The notes: generated by a model not told the origin, from the sequence alone. DNA of 64,000 nt from Polaribacter ponticola (GCF_026191475.2 NZ_JAOSLC020000003.1:496001-560000), one strand, 5' to 3'. Positions 9,143-19,449 are shown, counted from the first letter of the stretch. Made by a program: numbers and translations.

Positions 9143-10000
9143 TTAAACAAAAACCTCTAATGCTTTATTATAAGCACTCTCAAAACTCATCGGTTTAATA
9201 TTTGTATTTGCTTTTTCTGTAGTAAAATAGCTTAATAATTTTTCCGTTGGCATATTACCAGTTAAATCGTCTTTTGCCATTGGACAACCACCATACCCTT
9301 TTATAGCACCATCAAAACGATTGCAACCAGCTTTAAAAGCTGCGTTTACTTTTTCGTGCCATTTATCTGGAGTAGTATGTAAATGTGCTCCAAATTCAAT
9401 TTCTGGATATAACGGAATTAAGTTAGAAAACAAATAATCAATAACATCTGGTGTAGAGCTACCAACAGTATCTGAAAGCGATAGAATTTTTACACCCATT
9501 TTAGATAATTTCTCTGTCCAGTTACCAACAATATCTACATTCCAAGGATCTCCATAAGGATTTCCAAAGCCCATAGATAAATATGCAACAACTTCTTTAT
9601 TTGTTTTATCAGCAATGTTCAAAATTTCGTCTAATGCAGTAATAGATTCCGCAATTGTTTTGTGTGTATTACGCATTTGAAAATTCTCTGAAATAGAAAA
9701 AGGATATCCTAAATAATCTATTTCTTCAAACTGAGAAGCATCATTTGCGCCTCTTACATTTGCAATAATTGCCAATAATTTACTTTCTGTTTTAGACAAG
9801 TCTAATTTTGCTAAAACATCTGCTGTGTCTCGCATTTGAGGAATTGCTTTTGGCGATACAAAGCTCCCAAAATCAATGGTATCAAAACCAACTTTTAATA
9901 AAGAATTTATATACAATGCCTTTTTTTCTGTGGATATAAAATGAGATTTTATTCCTTGCATTGCGTCTCTTGGACATTCTATAATTTTGACATTTTTCAT
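9143..10000 (-). CDS. Hydroxymethylglutaryl-CoA lyase
   Basis: Cleaves HMG-CoA to acetyl-CoA and acetoacetate in leucine degradation (HMGL/DRE-TIM family). Signatures are IIECPRDAMQGIKS at the N terminus, where the usual E-x-x-R-D-G appears as ECPRDA, the metal-binding HLHTTPD, and the GCPMAKDDLTGN loop carrying the catalytic Cys. The frame could begin at TTG 10003, but the ATG at 10000 is preferred because it follows directly. A TAnnTTTG box lies at 10013-10006, implying a very short leader. 285 residues, somewhat shorter than mitochondrial relatives, as expected for bacteria. Confidence 0.92.
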   Translation of the reverse strand: MKNVKIIECPRDAMQGIKSHFISTEKKALYINSLLKVGFDTIDFGSFVSPKAIPQMRDTADVLAKLDLSKTESKLLAIIANVRGANDASQFEEIDYLGYPFSISENFQMRNTHKTIAESITALDEILNIADKTNKEVVAYLSMGFGNPYGDPWNVDIVGNWTEKLSKMGVKILSLSDTVGSSTPDVIDYLFSNLIPLYPEIEFGAHLHTTPDKWHEKVNAAFKAGCNRFDGAIKGYGGCPMAKDDLTGNMPTEKLLSYFTTEKANTNIKPMSFESAYNKALEVFV

Positions 10001-10067
10001 CAATTCAAATATAGAGAAAGTAAAGTAGTTCTAAAATTATTTTTAATGATTATTATTCTCTTTTTGG

Positions 10068-10075
10068 TAGATTTG
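10068..10075 (+). promoter_or_regulatory. -7 box of the MFS transporter gene
   Basis: TAGATTTG matches TAnnTTTG and ends 8 nt before the ATG, implying a nearly leaderless transcript. No good -33 TTG at 19 nt was seen. Confidence 0.4.
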
Positions 10076-10083
10076 TTTTCTAA

Positions 10084-11253
10084 ATGAATAAGACAAAAAT
10101 AATATTACCTACCATTGTAATTTCTCAGTTTTTCTGTACCTCGTTATGGTTTGCAGGAAACGGAGTAATGAGTAATCTTGTAGAAATTTTTAACCTACAA
10201 GAAAATGCTTTAGGTCATTTAACTTCTGCTGTTCAGTTTGGCTTTATTTTAGGAACCTTAGTTTTTGCTTTATTCACAATTGCAGATCGGTTTTCGCCTT
10301 CTAAAGTATTTTGTTTTAGCGCAATACTTGGTGCTATTTTTAATGTTGCATTGGTTTTTGAGAATCAAACATTATTTAGCTTACTAGGTTTACGTTTTTT
10401 AACAGGCTTTTTTCTGGCAGGAATTTATCCTGTAGGAATGAAAATTGCTACAGATTATTTTCAAAAAGGTTTAGGAAAGTCTTTAGGATTTTTAGTTGGC
10501 GCTTTGGTTTTAGGTACTGCTTTACCTCATTTATTAAAAGATATATTAGTTAATTATTCTTGGAAAAGTGTTTTAATTACAACTTCTTCATTGGCTGTTT
10601 TTGGCGGATTATTAATGTTTTTATTAGTAAAAAATGGTCCTTATAGAAAAGAAAACACGACTTTAAACTTAGCCGCTTGTTTTAATGTTTTTAAAAACAT
10701 TGATTTTAGAAAAGCCGCTTTTGGATATTTTGGTCATATGTGGGAATTGTATACTTTTTGGGTATTTACACCAATATTGCTCTTAAAATACCAAGAATTA
10801 CATTCAGAAGTTTTTTTTAATATTCCCATATTATCTTTTATAATTATTGCCGCAGGTAGTTTTTCTTGTGTTTTAGGTGGTTATATTTCGCAAATTTTAG
10901 GTGTTAAAAAAACTGCTTTTAGTTTTCTTTTAGCATCCTGTTTGTGCTGTATTATATCACCTTTTATATTTAATTTTTCTAATGAATATCTTTTTATAGC
11001 CTTCTTAGTTTTCTGGGGAATGGTTGTAATTGCAGACTCTCCTTTATTCTCTACTTTAATTGCTAGAAACGCACCTTCTAAAGACAAAGGAACTGCTTTA
11101 ACCATTGTAAATTGTATCGGTTTTTCAATTACAATTATTAGCATTCAACTTGTTAATAGCTTTATGAATTTAACAGATTCTAATTTCATTTTTATGATTT
11201 TAGCTGTTGGTCCTTTTTTTGGATTGATTAGTTTGAAAGAAAAACGCAACTAA
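10084..11253 (+). CDS. MFS transporter
   Basis: A 389-residue inner-membrane permease with about 12 hydrophobic segments. The conserved loop between segments 2 and 3 is weak (FTIADRFSPSKV). Early residues QFFCTSLWFAGNGVM, with a paired FWGMVVIADSPLFSTLIA in the second half, resemble an uncharacterised MFS subgroup common in marine bacteria. No substrate can be assigned. It diverges from HMG-CoA lyase and may share its control region. Confidence 0.85.
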   Translation: MNKTKIILPTIVISQFFCTSLWFAGNGVMSNLVEIFNLQENALGHLTSAVQFGFILGTLVFALFTIADRFSPSKVFCFSAILGAIFNVALVFENQTLFSLLGLRFLTGFFLAGIYPVGMKIATDYFQKGLGKSLGFLVGALVLGTALPHLLKDILVNYSWKSVLITTSSLAVFGGLLMFLLVKNGPYRKENTTLNLAACFNVFKNIDFRKAAFGYFGHMWELYTFWVFTPILLLKYQELHSEVFFNIPILSFIIIAAGSFSCVLGGYISQILGVKKTAFSFLLASCLCCIISPFIFNFSNEYLFIAFLVFWGMVVIADSPLFSTLIARNAPSKDKGTALTIVNCIGFSITIISIQLVNSFMNLTDSNFIFMILAVGPFFGLISLKEKRN

Positions 11254-11313
11254 AAATTGTTATTAAACAATACTTCTAATTACGAAAAATAGTAATTAAC
11301 CAATAGAATTAAC

Positions 11314-11344
11314 TTGATTTTCAGTCCTTTTTATAGTAAATTCG
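11314..11344 (+). promoter_or_regulatory. Predicted promoter of the DUF3124 lipoprotein
   Basis: TTG (11314-11316), 20-nt spacer, TAAATTCG (11337-11344), a TAnnTTCG variant of the Bacteroidota -7 box, 25 nt upstream of the ATG. Confidence 0.5.
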
Positions 11345-11369
11345 TTATAATATGTAAAAAAGTTAAAAA

Positions 11370-11879
11370 ATGAAGAGATTTGTGTTTTTTTTAATTGTTA
11401 GTGTATTTATTTTTGGTTGTCAAAAAGGAAAAGAAATTAGCTCTTTTAACTCAGAGAACTGGTCTAAACGATTCATAAATATTGATGCTAAAGATTCTCT
11501 AGAATATGGTAAATCTTATCTATCTGTTTATTCTCAAATTTATAGTGTTTCTGAGCATAAAACGCACAATTTAACTGCAATGATAAGCATGCGAAATACA
11601 AGCGATTTAGATACCATCTATTTACTAAAATCAAAATATTATGATACGCATGGTAAATTGGTTCGCACCTATTTTGATACACCTGTTTTTTTAGCGCCTA
11701 TGGAAACTACAGAAATTATTATTGATGAAGTAGATGTAGAAGGCGGAACGGGTTCTAATTTTATTATTGAATGGAAAATACCTGCAAATTGCCCAGAACC
11801 TTTGTTTGAAGGCATTATGAATTCTACAGTTGGGCAACAAGGTTTATCGTTTTCTACACAATCTAAAAGAATACAGTAA
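11370..11879 (+). CDS. DUF3124 domain lipoprotein
   Basis: A 169-residue protein with a lipoprotein signal (FIFGC, Cys about residue 17). The mature part fits DUF3124: SLEYGKSYLSVYSQIYS, TAMISMRNTSDLDTI, KYYDTHGKLVRTYFD and GTGSNFIIEW. The domain is predicted to be all-beta and periplasmic, with unknown function. The gene has its own promoter-like sequence and is convergent with the LysE gene, from which it is separated by only a few bases. Confidence 0.85.
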   Translation: MKRFVFFLIVSVFIFGCQKGKEISSFNSENWSKRFINIDAKDSLEYGKSYLSVYSQIYSVSEHKTHNLTAMISMRNTSDLDTIYLLKSKYYDTHGKLVRTYFDTPVFLAPMETTEIIIDEVDVEGGTGSNFIIEWKIPANCPEPLFEGIMNSTVGQQGLSFSTQSKRIQ

Positions 11880-11883
11880 TTTT

Positions 11884-12497
11884 TTATAGTAATATTAAAG
11901 CTGCAATGGCAACAAAAACAACTATTTGCATCCATTTTAAATAGATTGCTGCTTTTTTATTTTGTCTGATATAAATAGAAATACTACCCGCTAAAAAAGC
12001 AATTGAAGAGAATATTACAAAAGACGTAAGTATAAATAAACCTCCTAAAATGTAAAACTGAGCAATCGTAGAAATTGTATCAGAAAATAAAAACTGAGGA
12101 AAAAAGCTAGAAAGAAAATAGTAACTTTCGGATTTAAAACATTCATCCAAAAACCTGTTTTAAATAATTCTACAGTAGATTTCTTTTCTACATTACTTGT
12201 AGAAAATGTAATTTCTGCATCACTTTTATACACTTTATAAGCAAGATAAAGTAAATACAACGCTCCAAACAGTTTAATAATAAAGAATACAGAAGGATTC
12301 TCTTTTATAATTGTAGAAACCCCAAAAGCGACTAAAGTAGTATGAATAATACAACCAGACATTAAGCCAAATACAGTTGCTAAACCATATTTTTTTCCAT
12401 TTACAATACTTTGTACTAAAACAAAAATATTATCTGGCCCTGGCGAAAAAGCCAATACACAAGTTGCCAGTATAAAAGAAATTAGAGTTTCTAACAT
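11884..12497 (-). CDS. LysE/RhtB family amino-acid exporter (frameshifted)
   Basis: Small inner-membrane exporter of amino acids or homoserine-lactone-like compounds. The N-terminal half is diagnostic: LAFSPGPDNIFVLVQSI, then GLMSGCIIHT, and NPKVTIFFLAFFPQF once repaired. The frame breaks at a run of six T on the coding strand (12100-12105). With seven T the two parts fuse into about 204 residues with the usual six hydrophobic segments. A single-base sequence error is the simplest explanation. Confidence 0.9.
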
Positions 12498-12569
12498 TAT
12501 TTATTTAGTTATTAGGAATATAGTGAAGTAATCTAATGGTTAAAAAAGAGATTACTTTGTCTTTTTTAC

Positions 12570-13610
12570 TTATAATGAATCTGCTAAAATCGCTTTGTTT
12601 ATTCGTTTTACCAAACTTGGTCCTTCATAAATAAAACCAGTATAAATTTGTACTAAATCTGCACCTGCTTCTATTTTTTCTAAAGCATCTTTTTCTGAAT
12701 GAACACCTCCTACTCCTATTATTGGGAACGATTTATTAGAATTGTCTGCTAAATATTTAATAACCTTAGTGCTTTGATTTTTAATTGGCAGACCGCTAAC
12801 ACCACCATTTCCAATTTCTTCTAATCGTTCTTTAGAAGCTTTTAAATTACTTCTAGTTGTAGATGTATTAGATGCAATTACACCATCAATTTTAGTTTCT
12901 GCAACTAATTCTATAATTTCATCTAATTGTGCATTATTTAAATCTGGAGCAATTTTTAATAAAATAGGCTTTTGTTTTTGCTCTAAGTTATTTAATTCCT
13001 GACAAGCAGAAATCAATTCTATTAAATAACTTTTGTCATTCAGTTTTGCATGACTACCAACATTAGGGCAACTTACATTCAATACAAAATAATCTACATA
13101 TGGATGCAAACCTTTAAAACACTCTTTATAATCTTCTGTATAATTTTCTGGTGCTGTTTGTGTATTCTTACCAATATTACCACCAATTAATACGTTGCCT
13201 TTGTTCTTTTTTAATTGCTCTATGGCAATTTGCAAACCTTCGTTATTAAAACCCATTCTATTGATAATCCCTTGATCATCTTTTAAACGAAATAATCTTT
13301 TCTTAGGATTACCAACTTGTCCTTTTGGAGTTACAGTACCAATTTCTATAAATCCGAAACCAAAATTGGCTAATTCATTATACAAAACAGCATTTTTATC
13401 GAAACCAGCTGCTAAACCAACAGGGTTTTTAAAGGTTAGCCCAAATAAATTACGTTCTAATTTTTTATCATTTACTTGATAAATACCTCTAAATATACTA
13501 GAAACTAAAGGAATTTTACACATAAATTTTACCAATGAAAATGTAAAATAATGAATCTTCTCTGGATCGAAAAGGAAAAATATTGGTCTTATTATAAGTT
13601 TGTACATCAT
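12570..13610 (-). CDS. pyrD: Dihydroorotate dehydrogenase (quinone-type architecture)
   Basis: Oxidises dihydroorotate to orotate in pyrimidine synthesis. The N-terminal membrane-binding helix region ([21 protein letters not shown]) and 346 residues place it in class 2, which passes electrons to quinone. FMN-site motifs include [24 protein letters not shown] and IIGVGGVHS. In [11 protein letters not shown] the residue at the catalytic-base position is Cys, as in class 1A enzymes, rather than the Ser usual in class 2; this alignment is from memory. It follows the pheT terminator and is probably transcribed separately. Confidence 0.92.
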   Translation of the reverse strand: MMYKLIIRPIFFLFDPEKIHYFTFSLVKFMCKIPLVSSIFRGIYQVNDKKLERNLFGLTFKNPVGLAAGFDKNAVLYNELANFGFGFIEIGTVTPKGQVGNPKKRLFRLKDDQGIINRMGFNNEGLQIAIEQLKKNKGNVLIGGNIGKNTQTAPENYTEDYKECFKGLHPYVDYFVLNVSCPNVGSHAKLNDKSYLIELISACQELNNLEQKQKPILLKIAPDLNNAQLDEIIELVAETKIDGVIASNTSTTRSNLKASKERLEEIGNGGVSGLPIKNQSTKVIKYLADNSNKSFPIIGVGGVHSEKDALEKIEAGADLVQIYTGFIYEGPSLVKRINKAILADSL

Positions 13611-13624
13611 TTAATAAATATAAA

Positions 13625-13647
13625 AAAAGCTCCATAAAGGAGCTTTT
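13625..13647 (-). terminator. Terminator after pheT
   Basis: AAAAGCTCC (13625-13633), loop ATAAA, GGAGCTTTT (13639-13647), a perfect 9-bp stem directly after the pheT stop, with a T run on the minus strand. Confidence 0.85.
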
Positions 13648-13650
13648 AGA

Positions 13651-16077
13651 TTATCTTAAAACAGCATCTAAGTTTTTCTCAAAACTTTGCTGTAATTTTT
13701 GCATTATTTTATCTATTTGTTTGTCTGCTAAAGTTTTAGTTTCATCTTGTAATACAAAACTTACTGCATAAGATTTTTTACCTTCTGGTAATTTATCACC
13801 TTCATACACATCAAATAAATCTACTTCTTTTAAAAGTTTTCTTTCTGATTGAAAAGCCAAATTATACACTTCTTTAAATTCAGTTTTACTATCAATTAAC
13901 AAAGCTAAATCTCTTTTTACAGAAGGGAATTTTGACAAATCTGATACTTTAATATTTTTTTTGCTTGATAGTTTTAAAACATTATCCCAATTAAAATCTG
14001 CAAATAAAACTTCTTGCTTAATCCCGAATTCTTTTAAAATAGAACGTTTTACAACTCCAAAATCTACCAATTTAATTTTACCTAAACTTAAAGTAATTCC
14101 TTCAGAGAAAACATCATTTTTAGTTGGTGTACTTTTTAAGTTATTTATTCCTAATCTTTCTAATACAGCAGTAATTATTCCTTTTAAATAAAAGAAATCT
14201 GAAGTAGTAGCATTTGTTTTCCAAGACTCTTTTGTTCTGTTACCAGTAACAAATAATGTTAAGTGTTTATCTTCTTGATATTTCTCATTGTATTTATGAT
14301 ATGTTTTACCAAATTCATAAAATTTTAATGAATTATTTTTTCTATTTAAATTATAAGAAACAGACTCTAAACCACTAAATAACAATGATTGACGCATTAC
14401 ACCTAAATCATTACTTAAAGGATTTAACATAGCAACATCTGCATCGCTATTTATGTTTTCAGACAAAGCAGTATAAGATGCTTTTGTTAATGAATTTGCC
14501 ATTGTTTCATTAAATCCTAAAGAACTTAATTGGTCTGCAACAACGTTTTCAATCTTTGTTTGCTTGTTAGAATCGAAAGAAATTGAGGTATTTAATTTAT
14601 GAGAAAACTCAATATTATTGTAACCATACACACGTAAAATTTCTTCAATAATATCGGCTTCACGTTGTACATCTGTTCTATAAGATGGAATTGTTAAACC
14701 TAAACCACCTTCTGTTTCGCTACTAATTTTAATCTCTAAAGAAGCTAAAATATTCTTAATTGTTTCTTTTGGTATTTCTTGTCCAATTAAACGATAAGCA
14801 CTTTCGTAAGAGAAAAACACTTGAAAATCTTCTACTTTAACAGGATAAAAATCAGAAACATCAGAAGCCATTTTTCCGCCAGCATATTCTTCTATTAACA
14901 AAGCAGCTCTTTTTAAAGCATATTCTGTCATGTTTATATCAATTCCTCTTTCAAAACGGAAAGAAGCATCTGTATTTAAAGCGTGTCTTTTAGCGGTCTT
15001 TCTTACAGAAACAGGATTAAAATAAGCACTTTCTAAAAATATAGAAGTTGTATTTTCAGTTACACCAGATTGCAATCCTCCAAAAACCCCACCAATACAA
15101 AGCGGTGTAGATTCTGCATCACAAATCATTATATCATCAGCAGATAGTGTTCTTTCTACTTCGTCTAAAGTTGTAAACTTAGTACCTTCTTTTAAAGTTT
15201 TAACAATAATTTTATTTCCTTTAATTTTCTGAGCATCAAAAGCATGTAACGGTTGCCCTAACTCATGTAAAACATAATTTGTAATATCTACAATATTGTT
15301 TTTTGGTGTTAAACCTATTCCTTTTAATTTATTTTGAATCCATTCTGGAGAATCTTTTACAGTTATATCTGTAATTGCAATTCCGCAATAACGAGGTACT
15401 AAATCTTTGTTTTCTACTTCAACATCAAAACGTAACGTTCTTTCATCTACATGAAAATCACTAACAGATGGAGAAATTAATTCTAATTTAAGATCTTGCT
15501 GCATTAAACCCGCTCTTAAATCTCTTGCAACACCATAATGGCTCATTGCATCAGATCTATTAGGTGTTAATCCTATTTCGAAAATAGCATCTGTTTCTAT
15601 ATTAAAAACTTCTGCAGCTGGCGTTCCTTCTTTTAATTTATCTTCTAAAACTAGAATTCCATCATGTCCTTTACCAAGACCTAATTCGTCTTCGGCACAA
15701 ATCATTCCATGACTTTCTTCACCTCTAATTTTACCTTTTTTAATTTTAAAACTATCTCCTTTATCATCATACAAAACAGTACCAACAGTAGCTACAGGTA
15801 CTTTTTGACCAGCTGCAACATTTGGAGCACCACATACTATTTGTATAGGATTTCCATCTCCTAAATCTACAGTTGTAACTTTTAAACGATCTGCATTAGG
15901 ATGCTGAATACACGTTAAAACTTTACCTACAACAATACCTTTTAAACTTCCTTTTATAGACTCTTTGGTTTCAATTCCTTCTACCTCTAAACCTAAATCA
16001 GTTAAAAGTTCACCTGTTTTAGTAGGTTCCCAATCTATCTGTAAAAATTGCTGTAACCAATTGTATGATATTTTCAT
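13651..16077 (-). CDS. pheT: Phenylalanine-tRNA ligase beta subunit
   Basis: Beta chain of the cytoplasmic alpha2-beta2 synthetase that charges tRNA-Phe. 808 residues, the normal bacterial length. Visible in order are an EMAP-II-like tRNA-binding domain (about 42-150, IQHPNADRLKVTTVD), the B3/B4 editing region, the B5 domain, the core fold with FRFERGIDIN, and the C-terminal anticodon-binding FDX-ACB domain (FPSVKRDLALLID to the end). The partner pheS is not in the window. A TTG-N20-TAAATTTG promoter lies upstream and a terminator downstream, so it is a single-gene unit. Confidence 0.97.
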   Translation of the reverse strand: MKISYNWLQQFLQIDWEPTKTGELLTDLGLEVEGIETKESIKGSLKGIVVGKVLTCIQHPNADRLKVTTVDLGDGNPIQIVCGAPNVAAGQKVPVATVGTVLYDDKGDSFKIKKGKIRGEESHGMICAEDELGLGKGHDGILVLEDKLKEGTPAAEVFNIETDAIFEIGLTPNRSDAMSHYGVARDLRAGLMQQDLKLELISPSVSDFHVDERTLRFDVEVENKDLVPRYCGIAITDITVKDSPEWIQNKLKGIGLTPKNNIVDITNYVLHELGQPLHAFDAQKIKGNKIIVKTLKEGTKFTTLDEVERTLSADDIMICDAESTPLCIGGVFGGLQSGVTENTTSIFLESAYFNPVSVRKTAKRHALNTDASFRFERGIDINMTEYALKRAALLIEEYAGGKMASDVSDFYPVKVEDFQVFFSYESAYRLIGQEIPKETIKNILASLEIKISSETEGGLGLTIPSYRTDVQREADIIEEILRVYGYNNIEFSHKLNTSISFDSNKQTKIENVVADQLSSLGFNETMANSLTKASYTALSENINSDADVAMLNPLSNDLGVMRQSLLFSGLESVSYNLNRKNNSLKFYEFGKTYHKYNEKYQEDKHLTLFVTGNRTKESWKTNATTSDFFYLKGIITAVLERLGINNLKSTPTKNDVFSEGITLSLGKIKLVDFGVVKRSILKEFGIKQEVLFADFNWDNVLKLSSKKNIKVSDLSKFPSVKRDLALLIDSKTEFKEVYNLAFQSERKLLKEVDLFDVYEGDKLPEGKKSYAVSFVLQDETKTLADKQIDKIMQKLQQSFEKNLDAVLR

Positions 16078-16105
16078 ATACTCTTTTTGAATATTTTAAT
16101 GACGG

Positions 16106-16136
16106 CAAATTTAACATTTAAAAAGATTTTTATCAA
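16106..16136 (-). promoter_or_regulatory. Predicted promoter of pheT
   Basis: On the minus strand TTG (16136-16134), 20-nt spacer, TAAATTTG (16113-16106); ATG 28 nt further on. Confidence 0.6.
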
Positions 16137-16211
16137 CTTATTTAGCACAAAAAACTATTTAAAAATGTTAGTAATTTATTGTAAATTCGATTATAATTTA
16201 AAAATTAAAAA

Positions 16212-17429
16212 ATGAAATATCTTATACTGATTATCAGTGTTTTATTTTTATTTTCTTGCCATAAAGAAACAATTAAAACACTAGAAAAAGGTAGTTATAG
16301 AGCCGTTTTAAAAGTACAAGACAACCAAGAGTTGCCTTTTCTTTTTGAAGTTAAGAATGATTCTTTGTTAACCATTTTTAATGCTAATGAAATTATAACT
16401 GTAGATGAGATTACTTACAAAAACGATTCTGTAAGAATACAAACACCTTTTTTTGAAGGATATATTATTGCTAAAATAGAAGACGAAACCATAAACGGAA
16501 GTTTTATAAAATCCAGTTTAGATAGAATTGTACCCTTTAAAGCGGTAAAAAGTAACAATCGATTTTCTTCAAATACAGCTTCAACCCAAAATATTACTGG
16601 AAATTGGGAAACCGTTTTTAGTAAAGGATCTGGTTATGACGAATATTTAGCAAAAGGGATTTTTAATCAAAAAGGAAACAATGTAACAGGTACTTTTAGA
16701 ACTACTACCGGAGATTATAGGTATTTAGAAGGCATTGTAGATGGAGATTCTTTAAAACTTTCTACTTTTGATGGCGCACATGCTTTTCTTTTTAAAGCAA
16801 AAGTTACAGATTCTACAATGAATGGTTTTTTCTATTCTGGAAACCATTGGAAAGAACCTTTTACTGCTAAATTAAATAATAAGTACGAGCTACCAAATGA
16901 AGAGAATTTAACTCAGATTAAAAAAGGATATGAAGAATTCGATTTCTCTTTTCCTGATACTAGAGGAAGAATTATTTCTTTAAGTGATCCTGAATTTAAA
17001 AACAAAATTGTTATAATTCAGATTATGGGAACTTGGTGTCCTAATTGTTTAGATGAAAGTAAGTTTTTAGTAAATTATTTAAAGGAAAATCCGAACAAAG
17101 ACATTAAAATTATTGCGCTTGCTTTTGAAGTTGCAAAAACTAGAGCAATAGCTTTTAATAGAATTAAGCGTTTAAAGAATAGAATTGGTAATACATATCC
17201 TATTTTATTGGCGCAATTTGGTAACTCTGCAGATAAACATTTAGCACAACAAAAATTACCAATGCTAAATAACTTTATCTCTTATCCTACAACAATTTTT
17301 ATTGATAAAAAAGGGAGTGTAAGAAAAGTGCATACAGGTTTTAATGGACCTGCAACAGGAGAAAAATACATGAATTTTAAAAAAGAATTTGAATCTTTTA
17401 TAGATACTCTTGTAAACGAAAAAGAATAA
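16212..17429 (+). CDS. TlpA-like thioredoxin-fold lipoprotein
   Basis: A 405-residue envelope protein with a lipoprotein signal (LFLFSC, Cys about residue 16). The first 220 residues are a beta-rich region with no assigned function. A TlpA/thioredoxin domain follows with the redox motif GTWCPNCLDES (Cys near residues 276 and 279) and the cis-proline region FISYPTTIFIDKKG. It probably reduces or isomerises disulfides of envelope proteins. A long insertion between the CxxC and the cis-Pro is typical of this Bacteroidota subgroup. It lies 25 nt upstream of the LtaS-like gene and is probably co-transcribed. Confidence 0.88.
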   Translation: MKYLILIISVLFLFSCHKETIKTLEKGSYRAVLKVQDNQELPFLFEVKNDSLLTIFNANEIITVDEITYKNDSVRIQTPFFEGYIIAKIEDETINGSFIKSSLDRIVPFKAVKSNNRFSSNTASTQNITGNWETVFSKGSGYDEYLAKGIFNQKGNNVTGTFRTTTGDYRYLEGIVDGDSLKLSTFDGAHAFLFKAKVTDSTMNGFFYSGNHWKEPFTAKLNNKYELPNEENLTQIKKGYEEFDFSFPDTRGRIISLSDPEFKNKIVIIQIMGTWCPNCLDESKFLVNYLKENPNKDIKIIALAFEVAKTRAIAFNRIKRLKNRIGNTYPILLAQFGNSADKHLAQQKLPMLNNFISYPTTIFIDKKGSVRKVHTGFNGPATGEKYMNFKKEFESFIDTLVNEKE

Positions 17430-17454
17430 TATTTTTACAATTTAATTAAAAATA

Positions 17455-19449
17455 ATGCTGAAAAAAATACCTAATTACATAAAATATATTTTTAGCAATT
17501 TCCTACTACTAATTGTTTTTAATTTTATTTTTAGAGTACTCTTTTATTCTTTTTTTGCTGAATTAAATACGGCAATTTCATCCGAAATTCAAAGAGCTTT
17601 TTGGTTGGGTTTACGTTTTGATATTAAACTTGCTTCCATAGCCATTTTTCCTTTAGCTTTTTTAATACTAATAATAAACAGACGGTTTTTTGAATATAAT
17701 TTTTATAAAAAATTAGCGAACACTTATTTAGTGATTGCGTATATAGCTTTAACACTTGTATATTTAATCGATTTTGGATACTATGATTACTTATCTATTA
17801 GATTAGATGCAGCTTCTCTTCGATTTTTAGAAGACTTAAAAATATCATCGCAAGTTTTATTGGAGAGTTATCCTGTTTTTAAAGGTTTACTTGGTCTAAT
17901 TATTCTTGCTTTTTTAGTTTTTAAACTTTCAAAACTTGTCTATTTAAAATTTAAAAACTCTCAAAAACAAATTTCTAAAAAATTAAAAGCAGTTTATTTT
18001 ATAACCGCATTTTTAATATTAGCTTTTAGTATTTATAATAGTTTTACTCATTACCCTTTAAGGTGGAGTGAAGCTTTTTTCTCAAAAAACAACAAGGTAA
18101 ATCAGTTTGCATTAAACCCTGTTTTATACTTTTTTGATAGTTTTAAATTTAGAAGTGAAGGTGTAAATATGGATGAGTTTAAAAAATACTATCCGGTTAT
18201 TGCCGAGGAATTAAACTTACCTAAAGACAAAATTTCTTTTGAAAGAAAAACAGTTTTTAAAGACTCATTACAAAGCAAACCAAATGTAGTTTTTGTAATG
18301 CTAGAATCTGTGGGTGTTAAACCTTTAAGTTATTATGGAAATGCTATAAATAGCTCTCCTAAAATAGACTCTTTAATTCCAAAAAGTTTAAGTTTTTCTA
18401 ACTTTTATGTTCATAAATCTGGAACAGCAGCAAGTGTTTTTGCAAGTGTAACAGGTTTACCAGATATAGATGATGTAAAAACAGCTTCTAGAAACCCAAT
18501 GATTATAGATCAGCGTATTTTGTTTGATCAATTTAATGGTTATAAAAAATTATATTTTTTAGGAGGAAGTGCAAATTGGGCAAACATTAGAGGGATTTTT
18601 CAAGCAAATATAAAGGGCTTAAAAATATTTGAAGAAGGAAGTTATAACACAGAAAATAGAGCAGATGTTTGGGGTATTGATGATTATGAACTTTTTAAGG
18701 AATCTGATAAGGAACTAAAAAAGTTACATCAACAAAACAAACCTTTTGTAGCTTATATACAAACCGCATCTAACCATATACCTTTTACAGTTCCTGATAA
18801 AAAAGAAAGCTTTACTCCTCTTTCTAAAGATGCAATTTCAGAATCTTTATTAGAAAAATCTGGTTTTAAATCTGTTTCTCAATTAAATGCTTTGCGATAT
18901 TTAGACTTTAATGTAGGTCGTTTTTTAGAAAGAGCAAAAACTGCAGGATATTATGACAACACTGTATTTGTTTTTTTTGGCGATCATAATACAGCTATGA
19001 ATAGAACCGATAAATATACAAATGAATATGATTTAAACATTCAATTACAACATGTTCCTCTCTTAATACATGCACCAAAATTTGTAAAACCAAATGTAAT
19101 TGCTAAAAACGGTAAATTAATAGATCTATTTCCTACTGTTATGAGTTTGCTTAAAATGAATCATACAAATTATACTTTAGGTAATAACCTTTTAGATTCA
19201 CTAAAAACTAAAAATTCATCCTTTGTTTATCTTAAAATAAAAGGAGAACCTGCAGTGGGTTTATTACAAGATAGTTTATACTACTCGCAAACAAACCTTA
19301 CCAAAATAAAAGGTTTATATAATTTAAATAGTGATAAAATTATTGATATAAAAAAAGAATACCCTAAGAAAGCATCTGAAATGGACAGTCTTTTAAATGC
19401 TTATTATCATGCAACAAAATATTTATACTTTAACAATAAAAAACATTAA
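17455..19449 (+). CDS. LtaS-like membrane sulfatase-family enzyme
   Basis: A 664-residue inner-membrane protein with about five N-terminal transmembrane segments (residues 1-195) followed by an outward-facing alkaline-phosphatase-superfamily domain. Seen are VVFVMLESVG (metal-ligand Glu), HKSGTAASVFASVTGLP (catalytic Thr region), WGIDDYELF, and FFGDHNTAM with the DHN motif. Relatives transfer phosphoglycerol or phosphoethanolamine onto envelope glycans or lipids. The substrate here is unknown, since Gram-negative flavobacteria have no lipoteichoic acid. It overlaps the convergent PAP2 gene by four bases at its 3' end. Confidence 0.88.
   Translation: MLKKIPNYIKYIFSNFLLLIVFNFIFRVLFYSFFAELNTAISSEIQRAFWLGLRFDIKLASIAIFPLAFLILIINRRFFEYNFYKKLANTYLVIAYIALTLVYLIDFGYYDYLSIRLDAASLRFLEDLKISSQVLLESYPVFKGLLGLIILAFLVFKLSKLVYLKFKNSQKQISKKLKAVYFITAFLILAFSIYNSFTHYPLRWSEAFFSKNNKVNQFALNPVLYFFDSFKFRSEGVNMDEFKKYYPVIAEELNLPKDKISFERKTVFKDSLQSKPNVVFVMLESVGVKPLSYYGNAINSSPKIDSLIPKSLSFSNFYVHKSGTAASVFASVTGLPDIDDVKTASRNPMIIDQRILFDQFNGYKKLYFLGGSANWANIRGIFQANIKGLKIFEEGSYNTENRADVWGIDDYELFKESDKELKKLHQQNKPFVAYIQTASNHIPFTVPDKKESFTPLSKDAISESLLEKSGFKSVSQLNALRYLDFNVGRFLERAKTAGYYDNTVFVFFGDHNTAMNRTDKYTNEYDLNIQLQHVPLLIHAPKFVKPNVIAKNGKLIDLFPTVMSLLKMNHTNYTLGNNLLDSLKTKNSSFVYLKIKGEPAVGLLQDSLYYSQTNLTKIKGLYNLNSDKIIDIKKEYPKKASEMDSLLNAYYHATKYLYFNNKKH

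Noticed and set aside
11275..11300. TAATTAC...GTAATTA hairpin after the MFS transporter gene
   Set aside because: Seven AT-rich pairs with no T run; common by chance in this composition.
11488..11935. Minus-strand frames opposite the DUF3124 lipoprotein
   Set aside because: They overlap a well-supported gene and its convergent neighbour, with unnatural composition.
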